DNA of 64,000 nt, from positions 372,001 to 436,000 of the forward strand of contig NZ_SNVW01000001.1 of assembly GCF_004361695.1 (NCBI RefSeq), read 5' to 3'. The position numbers were made by a program, and so were the translations under genes. Source of the DNA: Curtobacterium flaccumfaciens (GTDB lineage: Bacteria > Actinomycetota > Actinomycetes > Actinomycetales > Microbacteriaceae). The notes under the pieces were generated by a model. That model was not told the DNA's origin and did not search any database. It saw only the letters and a list, made by a program, of their open reading frames with translations. This document shows positions 1-7,556 of the stretch, in pieces. Within the stretch, counting starts at the first letter, position 1. Each line of letters opens with the position of its first letter.

Positions 1-114
1 GTCGGTGTCGTAGGGGCGCTTCTGGCGTCGGCCGCGGTCGCCGGTCGTGATGCTCTCGGTGAGCGTCGCGGTGGGACGGGTGCGGGTGCTGAAGGACGTG
101 CTCGGTGTGGTCAT
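1..114 (-). CDS. ABC sugar permease, MalG-type (partial, N-terminus only)
   Basis: Only the first 38 codons are in the window; the gene runs off the left edge. The ATG overlaps the TGA of the preceding permease gene (ATGA), so this is the third gene of a binding protein-permease-permease operon. The visible residues are a polar, Thr/Arg-rich cytoplasmic leader with no membrane segment yet, as is common in actinobacterial MalG-type subunits. The assignment rests on operon position rather than on a visible domain. It would form the channel with the neighbouring permease. Confidence 0.7.
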   Translation of the reverse strand, partial: MTTPSTSFSTRTRPTATLTESITTGDRGRRQKRPYDTD

Positions 115-1124
115 GCGCGTGCTCCGTCGATGTCGGCCACGGTCGGGGTGGCGGCGAGCGTCGCGCGGTCGGCCCGGCGCTGCTTCCGGTTGGGGCCCGC
201 GTCGTCACCGGTGTCGAGCTTGACCGCCCGCAGGTAGACGAACAGCGGGATGGCGACGATCACGAGCGAGCAGATCGCCATCGCGGCGGACAGGCCGAAG
301 CGGAACGACTGGAAGCTGGCGATGTACGTCAGGACGGGCATCACCTCGACGCTCGAGGGCAGTGGGACGCCGAACAGGACGAACGGCAGCGTGAAGTTGT
401 TGATGTTGTGCAGGATCGAGATGATGATCGCGAGCGAGAGCGGGCCGCGCAGGTACGGGAAGATGATGTAGCGGAGCTTCGCCCACCAGGTGACACCGTC
501 GAGCGCGGCGGCTTCGTGCACCTCGTTGTCGACGGCCTGCAGCCCGGCGAGGGAGAGCAGGTAGACGAACGGCCAGCTCGTCCAGACCATCACCCCGGCG
601 AGCGCCCAGTACGACGCCGAACCGTTCAGCCAGAGCACGTCGGTGTGCAGGATCGAGTTCACGACGCCCTGCGGCTGCAGCATCGTGCGGAAGAACGTGC
701 CGACGACGAAGGCCGGGAGCACGTACGGGATCAGGTAGACCGAGCGGACGAGTCCGCGGCCGGGGAACCGGTTCTGCGTGGAGATCGCGGCGGCGACCCC
801 GATCGGCACGGTGACCGCGGTGACGAGCACCGACAGCGACACCGAGATCCAGATCGAGTGCAGCAGGGGCGAGTCCGTGAAGGCCTCGGCGAAGTTCGCG
901 AACCCGATGAAGGGTGCACTGAACCACTGACGAAGCGTGTACTGGTCGAGGTCGAGCATCGCGATGTACACGCCCACCAGGAGCGGCACCACGATGACGG
1001 CGAGCATGAGGACGCCGCCGGGCAGGAGCATCCACAGTGGACGCTCGCGCTTGTACAGGGGGGTCTTGCCGACGGGACGGACCGTCTCGGCGCGTTGCTC
1101 GGGGCGGGTCTGCGTACTGGTCAT
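111..1124 (-). CDS. ABC sugar permease, MalF/UgpA-type (CUT1)
   Basis: A 337-residue inner-membrane permease with a polar leader followed by about six hydrophobic segments. The EAA loop typical of binding-protein-dependent permeases is visible as EAAALDGVTWWAKLRYI near residue 240, where it would contact the ATPase. The ATG at 1124 was chosen over the much longer upstream frame because it overlaps the stop of the binding-protein gene (TGATG) and gives a normal family length. Context with uxaC and a LacI gene suggests import of uronate-containing sugars. That substrate is inferred. Confidence 0.9.
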   Translation of the reverse strand: MTSTQTRPEQRAETVRPVGKTPLYKRERPLWMLLPGGVLMLAVIVVPLLVGVYIAMLDLDQYTLRQWFSAPFIGFANFAEAFTDSPLLHSIWISVSLSVLVTAVTVPIGVAAAISTQNRFPGRGLVRSVYLIPYVLPAFVVGTFFRTMLQPQGVVNSILHTDVLWLNGSASYWALAGVMVWTSWPFVYLLSLAGLQAVDNEVHEAAALDGVTWWAKLRYIIFPYLRGPLSLAIIISILHNINNFTLPFVLFGVPLPSSVEVMPVLTYIASFQSFRFGLSAAMAICSLVIVAIPLFVYLRAVKLDTGDDAGPNRKQRRADRATLAATPTVADIDGARA

Positions 1125-2482
1125 CACAGGCCTCCGTTCTTCTGACGGTCGAGCGTGGACTGGGCGTCCTTCTGGGCGTCCTGCAGGCGCTTCCGGAGCT
1201 GGTCGTCGGTGACCTCGCCGCTCTTCAGCGACGGGATGGACTGCACGACGACGTCCACGAGCGAGAGCTGGATGTCCGACCAGGCACCGGTGAAGGCGGT
1301 CGGCTTCGAGAGCTTCCCGGCGTCGATGATCGGCTTGAGCTGCGGGTTGTCGGCCGCGAGTTGCGCTGCGGCGTCGGCGTTCGTCGGCAGGTTGCCGAAC
1401 AGGCGGTAGTACTCGAGCTGGGCCTTCGGCGCGCTGAGCTGCTTGATGAAGTCGAACGACAGGTCCTGCTTCTTGCCGTAGTCGGCGACGACCCAGTTGT
1501 CGCCGGACAGGATGCTGGCGGCGTCGATGCCGTCGGACGGGCGCGACGTGGCTCCCGGCGGGACCGTCGGCAGCAGTGCGAACTCGTACTTGCCGTCGAC
1601 CTTCGTGTTCTTGAACGAGTTGATCGCGGTGGTCGTGGTCATCGGGAAGAAGGCGGCCTTGCCGTCGGTGAACTGCGCGAGGGCCTGGGCGTTGTTCCAC
1701 CCGATCGCGGCCTTGTCGACGACGCCGTCCTTCGTCACCCAGTCGAAGTAGGTGCGGTACGCGTTCGCGACGGCGTCCGAGTCGATCTCGGCCTTGCCGT
1801 TCGCCGACACGATCGTGTTGCCGGCGTTCTGCGCCATGCCCCACACGAACTTCCACGGGTCGAAGCCGTCGGCGTAGGCGACGGCCATGCCGTGGTGGCC
1901 GTCACCCGTGGTCGCCTTGGCGTCCGCGGTGAGCTGGTCCCAGGTGGTGGGCATCTCGTCGATGCCGGCCTGTGCGAGCAGGTCCTTGTTGACCGCCATC
2001 ACGAACGGGCGGCTGGCGAAGGGGATGCCGATCTGCTTCGAGGCGCTCGGGCCGGAGATGCCGAACGACGCCGGATCGAACTGGTCCTTCCCGCCGATCG
2101 CGTTCCACTGCTTCTTCCCCATCTCGACGAAGGCGCCGGTGGCGTACGCGGTCGGGGTGAAGGTGGTGCCGATCGCGTAGACGTCGGGGCCCTGCCCCGA
2201 GATGACGCTCGTCTGGATCGCGGTCAGTTCCTCCTGCGCGGAGGAGTAGGTCTCCCACTGGATGTCGGCCCCGGTGGTGCGCTTGAACTCGGCGGCGGTG
2301 TCCTGCTGCCACTGCTTGCGTTCCTTCGGGTACGTGGTGTCCGCGCCCATCATGACGCGGAGGGTGTTCGGGTCGTCGCCGCTGCCGTTCACCACGGCGC
2401 ATCCCTGCAGGGACAGCGCGGCGAGGGCGACCACGGCGACGGCACCGACCAGGGTGCGTGTCCTGAGTCTTCCTGTGCTCAT
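1124..2482 (-). CDS. extracellular sugar-binding lipoprotein (CUT1, family 1 solute-binding)
   Basis: A 452-residue secreted lipoprotein. The signal peptide ends in a lipobox (LQGC, Cys28), so the mature protein is anchored by a diacylglyceryl cysteine. The rest has the layout of SBP_bac_1 sugar-binding proteins. The ATG at 2482 is preceded by a strong GAGGAGG ribosome site. It is the first gene of the operon and overlaps the permease start. It is transcribed away from a LacI regulator, with a clear nested dyad between the two genes. The ligand is probably an oligouronide or uronic acid, judged only from neighbouring uxaC. Confidence 0.9.
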   Translation of the reverse strand: MSTGRLRTRTLVGAVAVVALAALSLQGCAVVNGSGDDPNTLRVMMGADTTYPKERKQWQQDTAAEFKRTTGADIQWETYSSAQEELTAIQTSVISGQGPDVYAIGTTFTPTAYATGAFVEMGKKQWNAIGGKDQFDPASFGISGPSASKQIGIPFASRPFVMAVNKDLLAQAGIDEMPTTWDQLTADAKATTGDGHHGMAVAYADGFDPWKFVWGMAQNAGNTIVSANGKAEIDSDAVANAYRTYFDWVTKDGVVDKAAIGWNNAQALAQFTDGKAAFFPMTTTTAINSFKNTKVDGKYEFALLPTVPPGATSRPSDGIDAASILSGDNWVVADYGKKQDLSFDFIKQLSAPKAQLEYYRLFGNLPTNADAAAQLAADNPQLKPIIDAGKLSKPTAFTGAWSDIQLSLVDVVVQSIPSLKSGEVTDDQLRKRLQDAQKDAQSTLDRQKNGGL

Positions 2483-2578
2483 GCGGGGGTTTCCTCCTCG
2501 AGACCTCCACCCGGGAGCGACGCTGCAGCCCGGGTGCCGGGTGGTCCTGCCCCCGGCGTGGTGACCACTGTTCCCCGC

Positions 2579-2616
2579 GTGGCAACATCCGGCAACCGGT
2601 TGCCACTTGTTGCCAC
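2579..2616. promoter_or_regulatory. nested dyad, probable LacI-family operator
   Basis: The 14-bp perfect palindrome GGCAACCGGTTGCC (2591-2604) is flanked by GTGGCAAC (2579-2586) and GTTGCCAC (2609-2616) that share exactly the same centre. It lies between the divergent binding-protein and LacI genes, 97 bp before the former and 20 bp before the latter. The CG-centred palindrome fits LacI binding sites. The likely binder is the adjacent LacI protein, which would control both transcription units. Related half-sites GGCAACGG occur near 6180-6200 upstream of the isomerase gene. Confidence 0.75.
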
Positions 2617-2636
2617 ACCGGCCTACGTTCGGCAGC

Positions 2637-3797
2637 GTGAGCAGCGCAGACACCGACGTCACCGCCGACGCCACGGCGGCGGGCACCGGCCCCGCCGCAG
2701 CGGCGGGTACGGCGGCGGGCACCGGCCCGGCCGCTTCCGCGGGGACGGGCACCGGCCACGCCACGGACACGTCCCGACGGGTGACCATCCGGGACGTCGC
2801 CGACGCGACCGGCGTCGCCCCGTCCACGGTCTCCCGTGCGCTCTCGCTCCCCGACCGGGTGAACCACGCCACGCAGCAGCGCATCCAGCAGGCCGCCCGC
2901 GAACTCGGCTACGTCCCGAACTCGCAGGCCCGGGCCCTGACGTCCGGTCGCACCCGGGCGGTCGCCGTGCTCGTGTCCGACATCACGAACCCCTTCTACT
3001 TCGACGTCATCCGCGGCACGCAGCACCAGCTCGCCGGCGCCGGGTGGACGCAGCTCCTCGTCGACACCGAGGAGTCCGCCGACGCCGAGATGGCCGCCCT
3101 CAGCGCCATCGCCGGGAAGGCCGACGGCGCCGTCCTCACCGCGTCCCGCCTGTCCGACGCGCAGATCGCCCGGTTCGCCGAACGGACCCCGCTCGTCGTC
3201 GTGAACCGCCGACCGGCCGGGGTGCCCTCCGTCCTCATCGACACCCCCGGCGGCGTCGAGCAGGCCGTGCAGCACCTCGTCTCGCTCGGACACCGGGACG
3301 TCCTCTACATCGCCGGACCCGACAGCTCGTGGTCGAACGAGCGCCGCTGGCGGGCACTCGTCCGGGTCGCCAAGCGCCTCGAGGTCCGCGTCGCCCGGGT
3401 CGGCCCGCACGCCCCGTTCGTCGACTCCGGCGCCGCGGCTGCCGACGCCGCCGTGCACGCCGGCGCGACCGCGTGCATCGCCTTCAACGACCTCATCGCG
3501 ATCGGCATGCTCGCCCGGCTCCGGGAGCGCGGGGTCCGCGTCCCCGAGGACATGAGCATCGTCGGCTGCGACGACATCTTCGGCGCCGACTTCTGCAACC
3601 CGCCGCTCACCACCATGACCTCCCCCATCGAACGGGCCGGCCGCGTGGCGATCCGGATGCTCCTCGGGCGCCTCGGCGCGATCCCGGCCGACGAGCTGCC
3701 CGGCGAGCACATGAGCGGCGCGGTCGCCCTGCCCACGCACCTCACCGTCCGCGAGTCGACCGGCCCCGCGCCGGCCTCGCACCACCGTCCGTCCTGA
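2637..3797 (+). CDS. LacI-family transcriptional regulator
   Basis: A LacI/GalR regulator with an N-terminal helix-turn-helix (VTIRDVADATGVAPSTVSRA) and a periplasmic-binding-protein-like effector domain ending in the usual LTVRESTGP tail. The GTG at 2637 gives 386 residues; a TTG at 2607 would lie inside the operator. About 40 residues of Ala/Gly/Thr-rich sequence precede the HTH, which is unusual because LacI proteins normally begin almost directly with it. The true start may therefore lie later, though no better-placed ATG exists. It is followed after 11 bp by uxaC and probably senses a uronate. Confidence 0.88.
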   Translation: MSSADTDVTADATAAGTGPAAAAGTAAGTGPAASAGTGTGHATDTSRRVTIRDVADATGVAPSTVSRALSLPDRVNHATQQRIQQAARELGYVPNSQARALTSGRTRAVAVLVSDITNPFYFDVIRGTQHQLAGAGWTQLLVDTEESADAEMAALSAIAGKADGAVLTASRLSDAQIARFAERTPLVVVNRRPAGVPSVLIDTPGGVEQAVQHLVSLGHRDVLYIAGPDSSWSNERRWRALVRVAKRLEVRVARVGPHAPFVDSGAAAADAAVHAGATACIAFNDLIAIGMLARLRERGVRVPEDMSIVGCDDIFGADFCNPPLTTMTSPIERAGRVAIRMLLGRLGAIPADELPGEHMSGAVALPTHLTVRESTGPAPASHHRPS

Positions 3798-3808
3798 AGG
3801 AGTCGACG

Positions 3809-5305
3809 ATGACCCGCACCAGCACCGCCACCCCGCTCGCACCGCACCCCGACCGGCTCTTCGCCGCCGACCCTGGAGCGCGAGCGGTCGCACGGACCGT
3901 CTACGACGCCGTCGCGGACGCGCCCATCATCTCCCCCCACGGGCACGTCGACGCGGCCCTCATCGCCGACGACGAGCCGTTCGCCGACCCGGCTTCGCTG
4001 CTCATCACGCCGGACCACTACGTCCTGCGGCTCCTGCACGCCAACGGCGTCGGACTGGAGGCGCTGGGTCGCGCCGACCTGTCCGGAACCCCTCCGGGCT
4101 CGCAGGCTCGCCCGGCGGGGTCGGCGCGTCGCTGGCGCGATGCCGCTGAGCCGACCCCGCCAGGCCGGTCCATCTGGCGGAACCTGGCCGAGCACTGGGA
4201 CGACTTCCTCGCCACCCCCGTCCGCTACTGGTTCGAGACGGAGCTGCACGACGTCTTCGGGCTGACGGAGCAGCCGTCGGCCGCGAACGCGGACGCGCAG
4301 TACGACCACATCGCCGCCCTGCTGCAGCAGCCGCAGATGCGGCCGCGGGCCCTGTTCGACGCCTTCGGCATCGAGGTCCTCGCGACCACGGACGCCCCCG
4401 ACGCCGACCTCGCCGCGCACGCGCGGCTCGCCGCCGACCCGACCTTCAGCGGCCGGGTGCTCCCCACCTTCCGCGCGGACGCCGTGTTCGACCCGTCGCG
4501 GTCGGACTGGAGGCACGTGGTCGCGTCCGTCGGTGAGGCCGCCGGCATCGACACGGGCACCCACGACGGCCTGCTGGCAGCACTCCGCGCACGGCGCCGG
4601 TACTTCATCGAGCACGGCGCCACCGCCACCGACACCGGGGTGCTCGACGCGGGGTCGATGCCGCTGACCGCGTCCGAACGTGCGCGCATCCACACCGCCG
4701 CACTGGAGGGACCGTCCGGTGTGACCGCCGCCGAGGCCGTGGCCTACCGCCACGACATGCTCTACCGCTGGGCGGAGATGAGCGTCGAGGACGGGCTCGT
4801 CATGCAGCTGCACCCCGGCGTGCTCCGGAACCACCACGCGCCGACACTCGAGCGCTTCGGGCCGGACACCGGCCACGACCTGCCCGCCGTCGGGTCCTTC
4901 ACCGAGCCGCTCCGCCCCCTGCTCGAGTCGTTCGGCACCGCACCGGGCTTCCACCTCGTGCTCTTCACCGTCGACGAGACCGTGTTCTCGCGGGAGATCG
5001 GACCGCTCGCCGGCTTCTACCCCGCGGTGTACGCCGGGGCTCCGTGGTGGTTCATCGACACCCCGGCGGCGATCGGGCGCTACCGTGCCGCGATCACCGA
5101 CTCGGTGTCGTTCACGAAGACCTCCGGGTTCATCGACGACACCCGGGCGTACTGCTCCATCCCCGCGCGGCACGACATGGCGCGGCGGGCGGACGCGGCG
5201 TACCTGGCGTCGCTCGTGGTCACGCACGAGATCTCGGAGGAGGACGCGGTCCGCACGGCCCGGCGCATCGTGTCCGACATCCCGAAGGCGACGTTCAAGC
5301 TCTAG
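3809..5305 (+). CDS. uxaC: glucuronate isomerase
   Basis: UxaC interconverts D-glucuronate and D-fructuronate (or galacturonate and tagaturonate) in the cytoplasm. The 498-residue product shows the amidohydrolase-type metal motif HGHVDA near residue 45 and the family's C-terminal region ending in SDIPKATFKL. AAGGAG lies 6 nt before the ATG at 3809. Odd feature: residues about 92-120, rich in Pro/Arg/Gly, look like an insertion in the region before IWRNLAEHW. The DNA there holds a 12-bp inverted repeat (4114-4125 and 4150-4161). Follows the LacI gene closely and is probably co-transcribed. Confidence 0.93.
   Translation: MTRTSTATPLAPHPDRLFAADPGARAVARTVYDAVADAPIISPHGHVDAALIADDEPFADPASLLITPDHYVLRLLHANGVGLEALGRADLSGTPPGSQARPAGSARRWRDAAEPTPPGRSIWRNLAEHWDDFLATPVRYWFETELHDVFGLTEQPSAANADAQYDHIAALLQQPQMRPRALFDAFGIEVLATTDAPDADLAAHARLAADPTFSGRVLPTFRADAVFDPSRSDWRHVVASVGEAAGIDTGTHDGLLAALRARRRYFIEHGATATDTGVLDAGSMPLTASERARIHTAALEGPSGVTAAEAVAYRHDMLYRWAEMSVEDGLVMQLHPGVLRNHHAPTLERFGPDTGHDLPAVGSFTEPLRPLLESFGTAPGFHLVLFTVDETVFSREIGPLAGFYPAVYAGAPWWFIDTPAAIGRYRAAITDSVSFTKTSGFIDDTRAYCSIPARHDMARRADAAYLASLVVTHEISEEDAVRTARRIVSDIPKATFKL
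4114..4161. repeat. 12-bp inverted repeat inside uxaC
   Basis: GGCGGGGTCGGC (4114-4125) is exactly complementary to GCCGACCCCGCC (4150-4161) with a 24-nt loop. It coincides with the low-complexity insertion in the UxaC protein, so it may be a palindromic element that landed in frame. Confidence 0.6.
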
Positions 5306-5320
5306 GGGCGGTGGGGCGTG

Positions 5321-5337
5321 CCTCGCACGGTGCGAGG
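5321..5337. terminator. hairpin between convergent genes
   Basis: CCTCGCACGGTGCGAGG forms a short stem followed by TTT on the plus strand, 16 nt after the uxaC stop and 25 nt from the 3' end of the facing isomerase gene. It is a probable bidirectional terminator, although the U-tract is short. Confidence 0.6.
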
Positions 5338-5361
5338 TTTGTCGGGTGGGGCGCGACGGGG

Positions 5362-6159
5362 TCAGGCGGTCGTGGGCTGTGCGGCGCGGAGGCGTTCGAG
5401 TGCGGCGCGCATCTCCGCCTCGGCCACGTCGGGGTCCGGCGACCAGCGGCACTCGAGTGAGACCGCACCGCGGTAGCCGCCGTCGTGCACGGCCTCGAGG
5501 AACGTCCGCCACACGTCGTCGACGGTGCCGGGAGGGAGCCGGTCGGGGTCGCTGACGTGCACGTGCCCGATGCGGTCGCCGTACCCGCGGACGACCTCGA
5601 GCGACTCGGCTTCGTTGCGGATGTGGAACAGGTCCGCGACCACGCCGACACCGTCGATGTCGGCGTCGTCGAGGAACGCCACCGTCTCGGCGACGGTGTG
5701 CAGTAGGTTCGTCTCCGTTCGGCTGAGCGGTTCGACGACGATCCGGAGGTCGTGCACGTCGGCCGTGTCCCGCGCGGTGCGGACGACCTCGGCGAACCGA
5801 CGGTGGGCCTCGCTCGGCGACATGTCGTCCGGGGCGGTCCGGGCCGTTCCGGAACCGAACACAATGGTCGCGCCGGGCTCGGCCACCGAACGGACGATCG
5901 GCAGGACCGCGGCGAAGTAGTCGTCCACGGCATGGCGGTCCGACGTGAGCAACGGGAGGTCACCCGGGACGAGGACCGCGAACGACGGGAACCGCTCACC
6001 GGCGTAGGAGTCGGTGAGCGCCCATCCCCCGCCGTCGCGGACGACCAGGTTGCCGGCGATGGCGGGTTCGACGTGGTCGGCGCCCGCGCGGCGAGCGGGC
6101 TCGGTCAGTTCTGCTCCGGCGACGACGCCGAATCCGGTGAACGACATGGGTCCATGCAA
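5362..6159 (-). CDS. sugar phosphate isomerase/epimerase family protein (AP endonuclease 2-like TIM barrel)
   Basis: A 265-residue TIM-barrel protein of the xylose isomerase-like/AP endonuclease family 2 fold. Recognisable stretches are DLRIVVEPLSRTETNLLHTV (barrel strand with a metal-ligand Glu), DLFHIRNE (His ligand) and IGHVHVSDPD. Such proteins act as sugar isomerases or epimerases or on inosose-type ketoses; the substrate cannot be read from sequence. The ATG at 6159 is preceded by GGAG; an in-frame ATG at 6147 is also possible. It converges on uxaC, so a role in uronate or keto-sugar metabolism is inferred. Confidence 0.8.
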   Translation of the reverse strand: MHGPMSFTGFGVVAGAELTEPARRAGADHVEPAIAGNLVVRDGGGWALTDSYAGERFPSFAVLVPGDLPLLTSDRHAVDDYFAAVLPIVRSVAEPGATIVFGSGTARTAPDDMSPSEAHRRFAEVVRTARDTADVHDLRIVVEPLSRTETNLLHTVAETVAFLDDADIDGVGVVADLFHIRNEAESLEVVRGYGDRIGHVHVSDPDRLPPGTVDDVWRTFLEAVHDGGYRGAVSLECRWSPDPDVAEAEMRAALERLRAAQPTTA

Positions 6160-6206
6160 CTCCGCAACCGGAGACCCGGCGACCGTTGCCGTCCGTTGCC
6201 GTCGGT
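6160..6206. promoter_or_regulatory. repeated GGCAACGG half-sites upstream of isomerase gene
   Basis: Read on the minus strand, two GGCAACGG half-sites and a CCGGTTGC stretch precede the isomerase start. They match the half-site of the LacI dyad at 2579-2616, suggesting control by the same regulator. This is a pattern match by eye only. Confidence 0.35.
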
Positions 6207-6238
6207 CGACGTCGGATGTCGTCGGCTGACGTCGGTCG

Positions 6239-6616
6239 TCAGGCCGGTTCGATGAGGCGGTCGAGGGAATCGGCGATGTCGCCCACCGCGTCGAGGTGGC
6301 CGTCGGCGATCTTGACGATGAAGTCGTGCGCTTCGTCGTTGCTGGCGGTCAGGCGTCGGCCGTTCACGCCGAGGAACACGATGAGCAGCATGAGTCCGAG
6401 TCGCTTGTTGCCGTCGACGAGCGCGTGGTTGCGGACGACCGAGTGCACGAGGGCTGCTGCCTTCTCGACGAGCGTCGGGTAGGCGTCGCGACCGCCGACC
6501 GACGCAGCCGGACGCGCAACGGCGGCTTCGAGGAGTCCGACGTCGCGGAGAGCGACACCGTCGCCGAGCGTCCGGCGGGCGATGTGGAGCGCCTCGTCGA
6601 TGGTGAGGTGGATCAC
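6239..6616 (-). CDS. Doc/Fic-type toxin (death-on-curing)
   Basis: A 125-residue Fic-fold protein of Doc size. The active-site loop HALVDGNKR (around residues 63-71) matches the Doc signature H-x-F-x-D/E-x-N-K-R, with Ala instead of the usual Phe. Doc kinases inactivate elongation factor Tu by phosphorylation, and that activity is the natural guess here. Its ATG overlaps the stop of the upstream antitoxin gene by 4 bp, as usual for toxin-antitoxin pairs. The toxin gene ends 80 bp before the isomerase start and is read in the same direction. Confidence 0.85.
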   Translation of the reverse strand: MIHLTIDEALHIARRTLGDGVALRDVGLLEAAVARPAASVGGRDAYPTLVEKAAALVHSVVRNHALVDGNKRLGLMLLIVFLGVNGRRLTASNDEAHDFIVKIADGHLDAVGDIADSLDRLIEPA

Positions 6617-6816
6617 CGGCCGAGGCGTTCCAGCGCTTCGGCGTACCGGGGAAGCTCTCGGTCGAGGATCCCGTCGATGAGGTCGGCGCGACTGTGGTGC
6701 TCGATGTACTCCCGGATCGCGGTCCGGGCGATCTCCTGCATGGAACGCTCCTCGTGCTCGGCGCGCTTCCGCAGCGCGTTGGTCTCGTCGTCGTCGAGTC
6801 GGAGGGTCATGGCCAT
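6613..6816 (-). CDS. ribbon-helix-helix antitoxin
   Basis: A 67-residue protein starting MAMTLRLDDDETNALRKRAE, a typical ribbon-helix-helix start: a beta strand then two helices (ERSMQEIARTAIREYIEHH). The C-terminal half (LIDGILDRELPRYAEALERL) would bind and neutralise the toxin. The start at 6816 was chosen over an upstream in-frame ATG at 6876 because it begins at the RHH strand. The classical partner of Doc is a Phd/YefM-fold antitoxin, so an RHH partner is a different architecture. A perfect dyad just upstream is the likely autoregulatory operator. Confidence 0.82.
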   Translation of the reverse strand: MAMTLRLDDDETNALRKRAEHEERSMQEIARTAIREYIEHHSRADLIDGILDRELPRYAEALERLGR

Positions 6817-6824
6817 GTCCGGGA

Positions 6825-6844
6825 TGGTATCAGTGGCGATACCA
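6825..6844. promoter_or_regulatory. autoregulatory operator of the toxin-antitoxin pair
   Basis: TGGTATC and GATACCA form perfect 7-bp arms around a 6-bp spacer, ending 9 bp upstream of the antitoxin ATG. The place and symmetry fit binding by the RHH antitoxin dimer pair. Confidence 0.7.
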
Positions 6845-6863
6845 CGGGATCGATCGAGGACGA

Positions 6864-7556
6864 TCACGGCTGCCAACCGGGGGTGACGAGGCCGGTCTCG
6901 TAGGCGAAGACCACGAGCTGCGCGCGGTCGCGGGCGCCGAGCTTGATCATCGCGCGGGAGACGTGGGTCTTCGTGGTCATCGGGCTGACGAAGAGCCGCT
7001 CGGCGATCTCGGCGTTCGTCAGGCCGACCGCGACGAGCTGCATCACCTGGCGTTCACGGTCGGTGAGGACGTCGAGTGCGGGCGTGAGCGACGCCGGCTT
7101 CGCGTGCGTCGCGTACGCCTCGACGAGGGAGCGGGTGGCCCGGGGTGAGAGCAGGGAGTCGCCTGCGACCACCGCCCGCACCGCACGCAGGAGCTCGGCC
7201 GGTTCGGTGTCCTTCACCAGGAAGCCGGCCGCCCCGCCGCGGATCGCCTCGAAGACGTAGTCGTCCTCTTCGAAGGTGGTGAGGATCACCACGTGGACGT
7301 CCGCCAGGGCCGGATCGGCGGAGATTCGCTGGGTGGCCGTCAACCCGTCGGTGCCGGGCATCCGGATGTCCATGAGGACGACGTCCGGGCGTTCGGTCCG
7401 TGCGGACTCGAGGGCGGCGTCACCGTCGCCGGCCTCGCCCACGACCGTCATGCCCGGTTCGGCGTCGACGAGGGCGCGTAGGCCGGCGCGGACGAGCACC
7501 TGGTCGTCGACGAGGAGGACCCGGATCGGCTCGGGGCGGTCGCGGTGCTCGTTCAC
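6864..7556 (-). CDS. LuxR/NarL-family response regulator
   Basis: A 230-residue regulator with an N-terminal receiver domain (DD at 17-18, phospho-acceptor Asp63 in LMDIRMPG, conserved Lys in LVKDTEPAELL) and a C-terminal LuxR helix-turn-helix (LTDRERQVMQLVAVGLTNAEIAERL). The GTG at 7556 overlaps the kinase stop as GTGA, which decides the start over the longer frame. It is the partner of the adjacent histidine kinase. Targets are unknown. Confidence 0.92.
   Translation of the reverse strand: MNEHRDRPEPIRVLLVDDQVLVRAGLRALVDAEPGMTVVGEAGDGDAALESARTERPDVVLMDIRMPGTDGLTATQRISADPALADVHVVILTTFEEDDYVFEAIRGGAAGFLVKDTEPAELLRAVRAVVAGDSLLSPRATRSLVEAYATHAKPASLTPALDVLTDRERQVMQLVAVGLTNAEIAERLFVSPMTTKTHVSRAMIKLGARDRAQLVVFAYETGLVTPGWQP

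Noticed and set aside
1037-5305. Very long plus-strand frame of over 1400 codons
   Set aside because: Only its last 498 codons (from 3809) match a protein family (UxaC); the rest is the antisense of the binding-protein and LacI region and reads as Arg/Gly/Val-rich shadow sequence.
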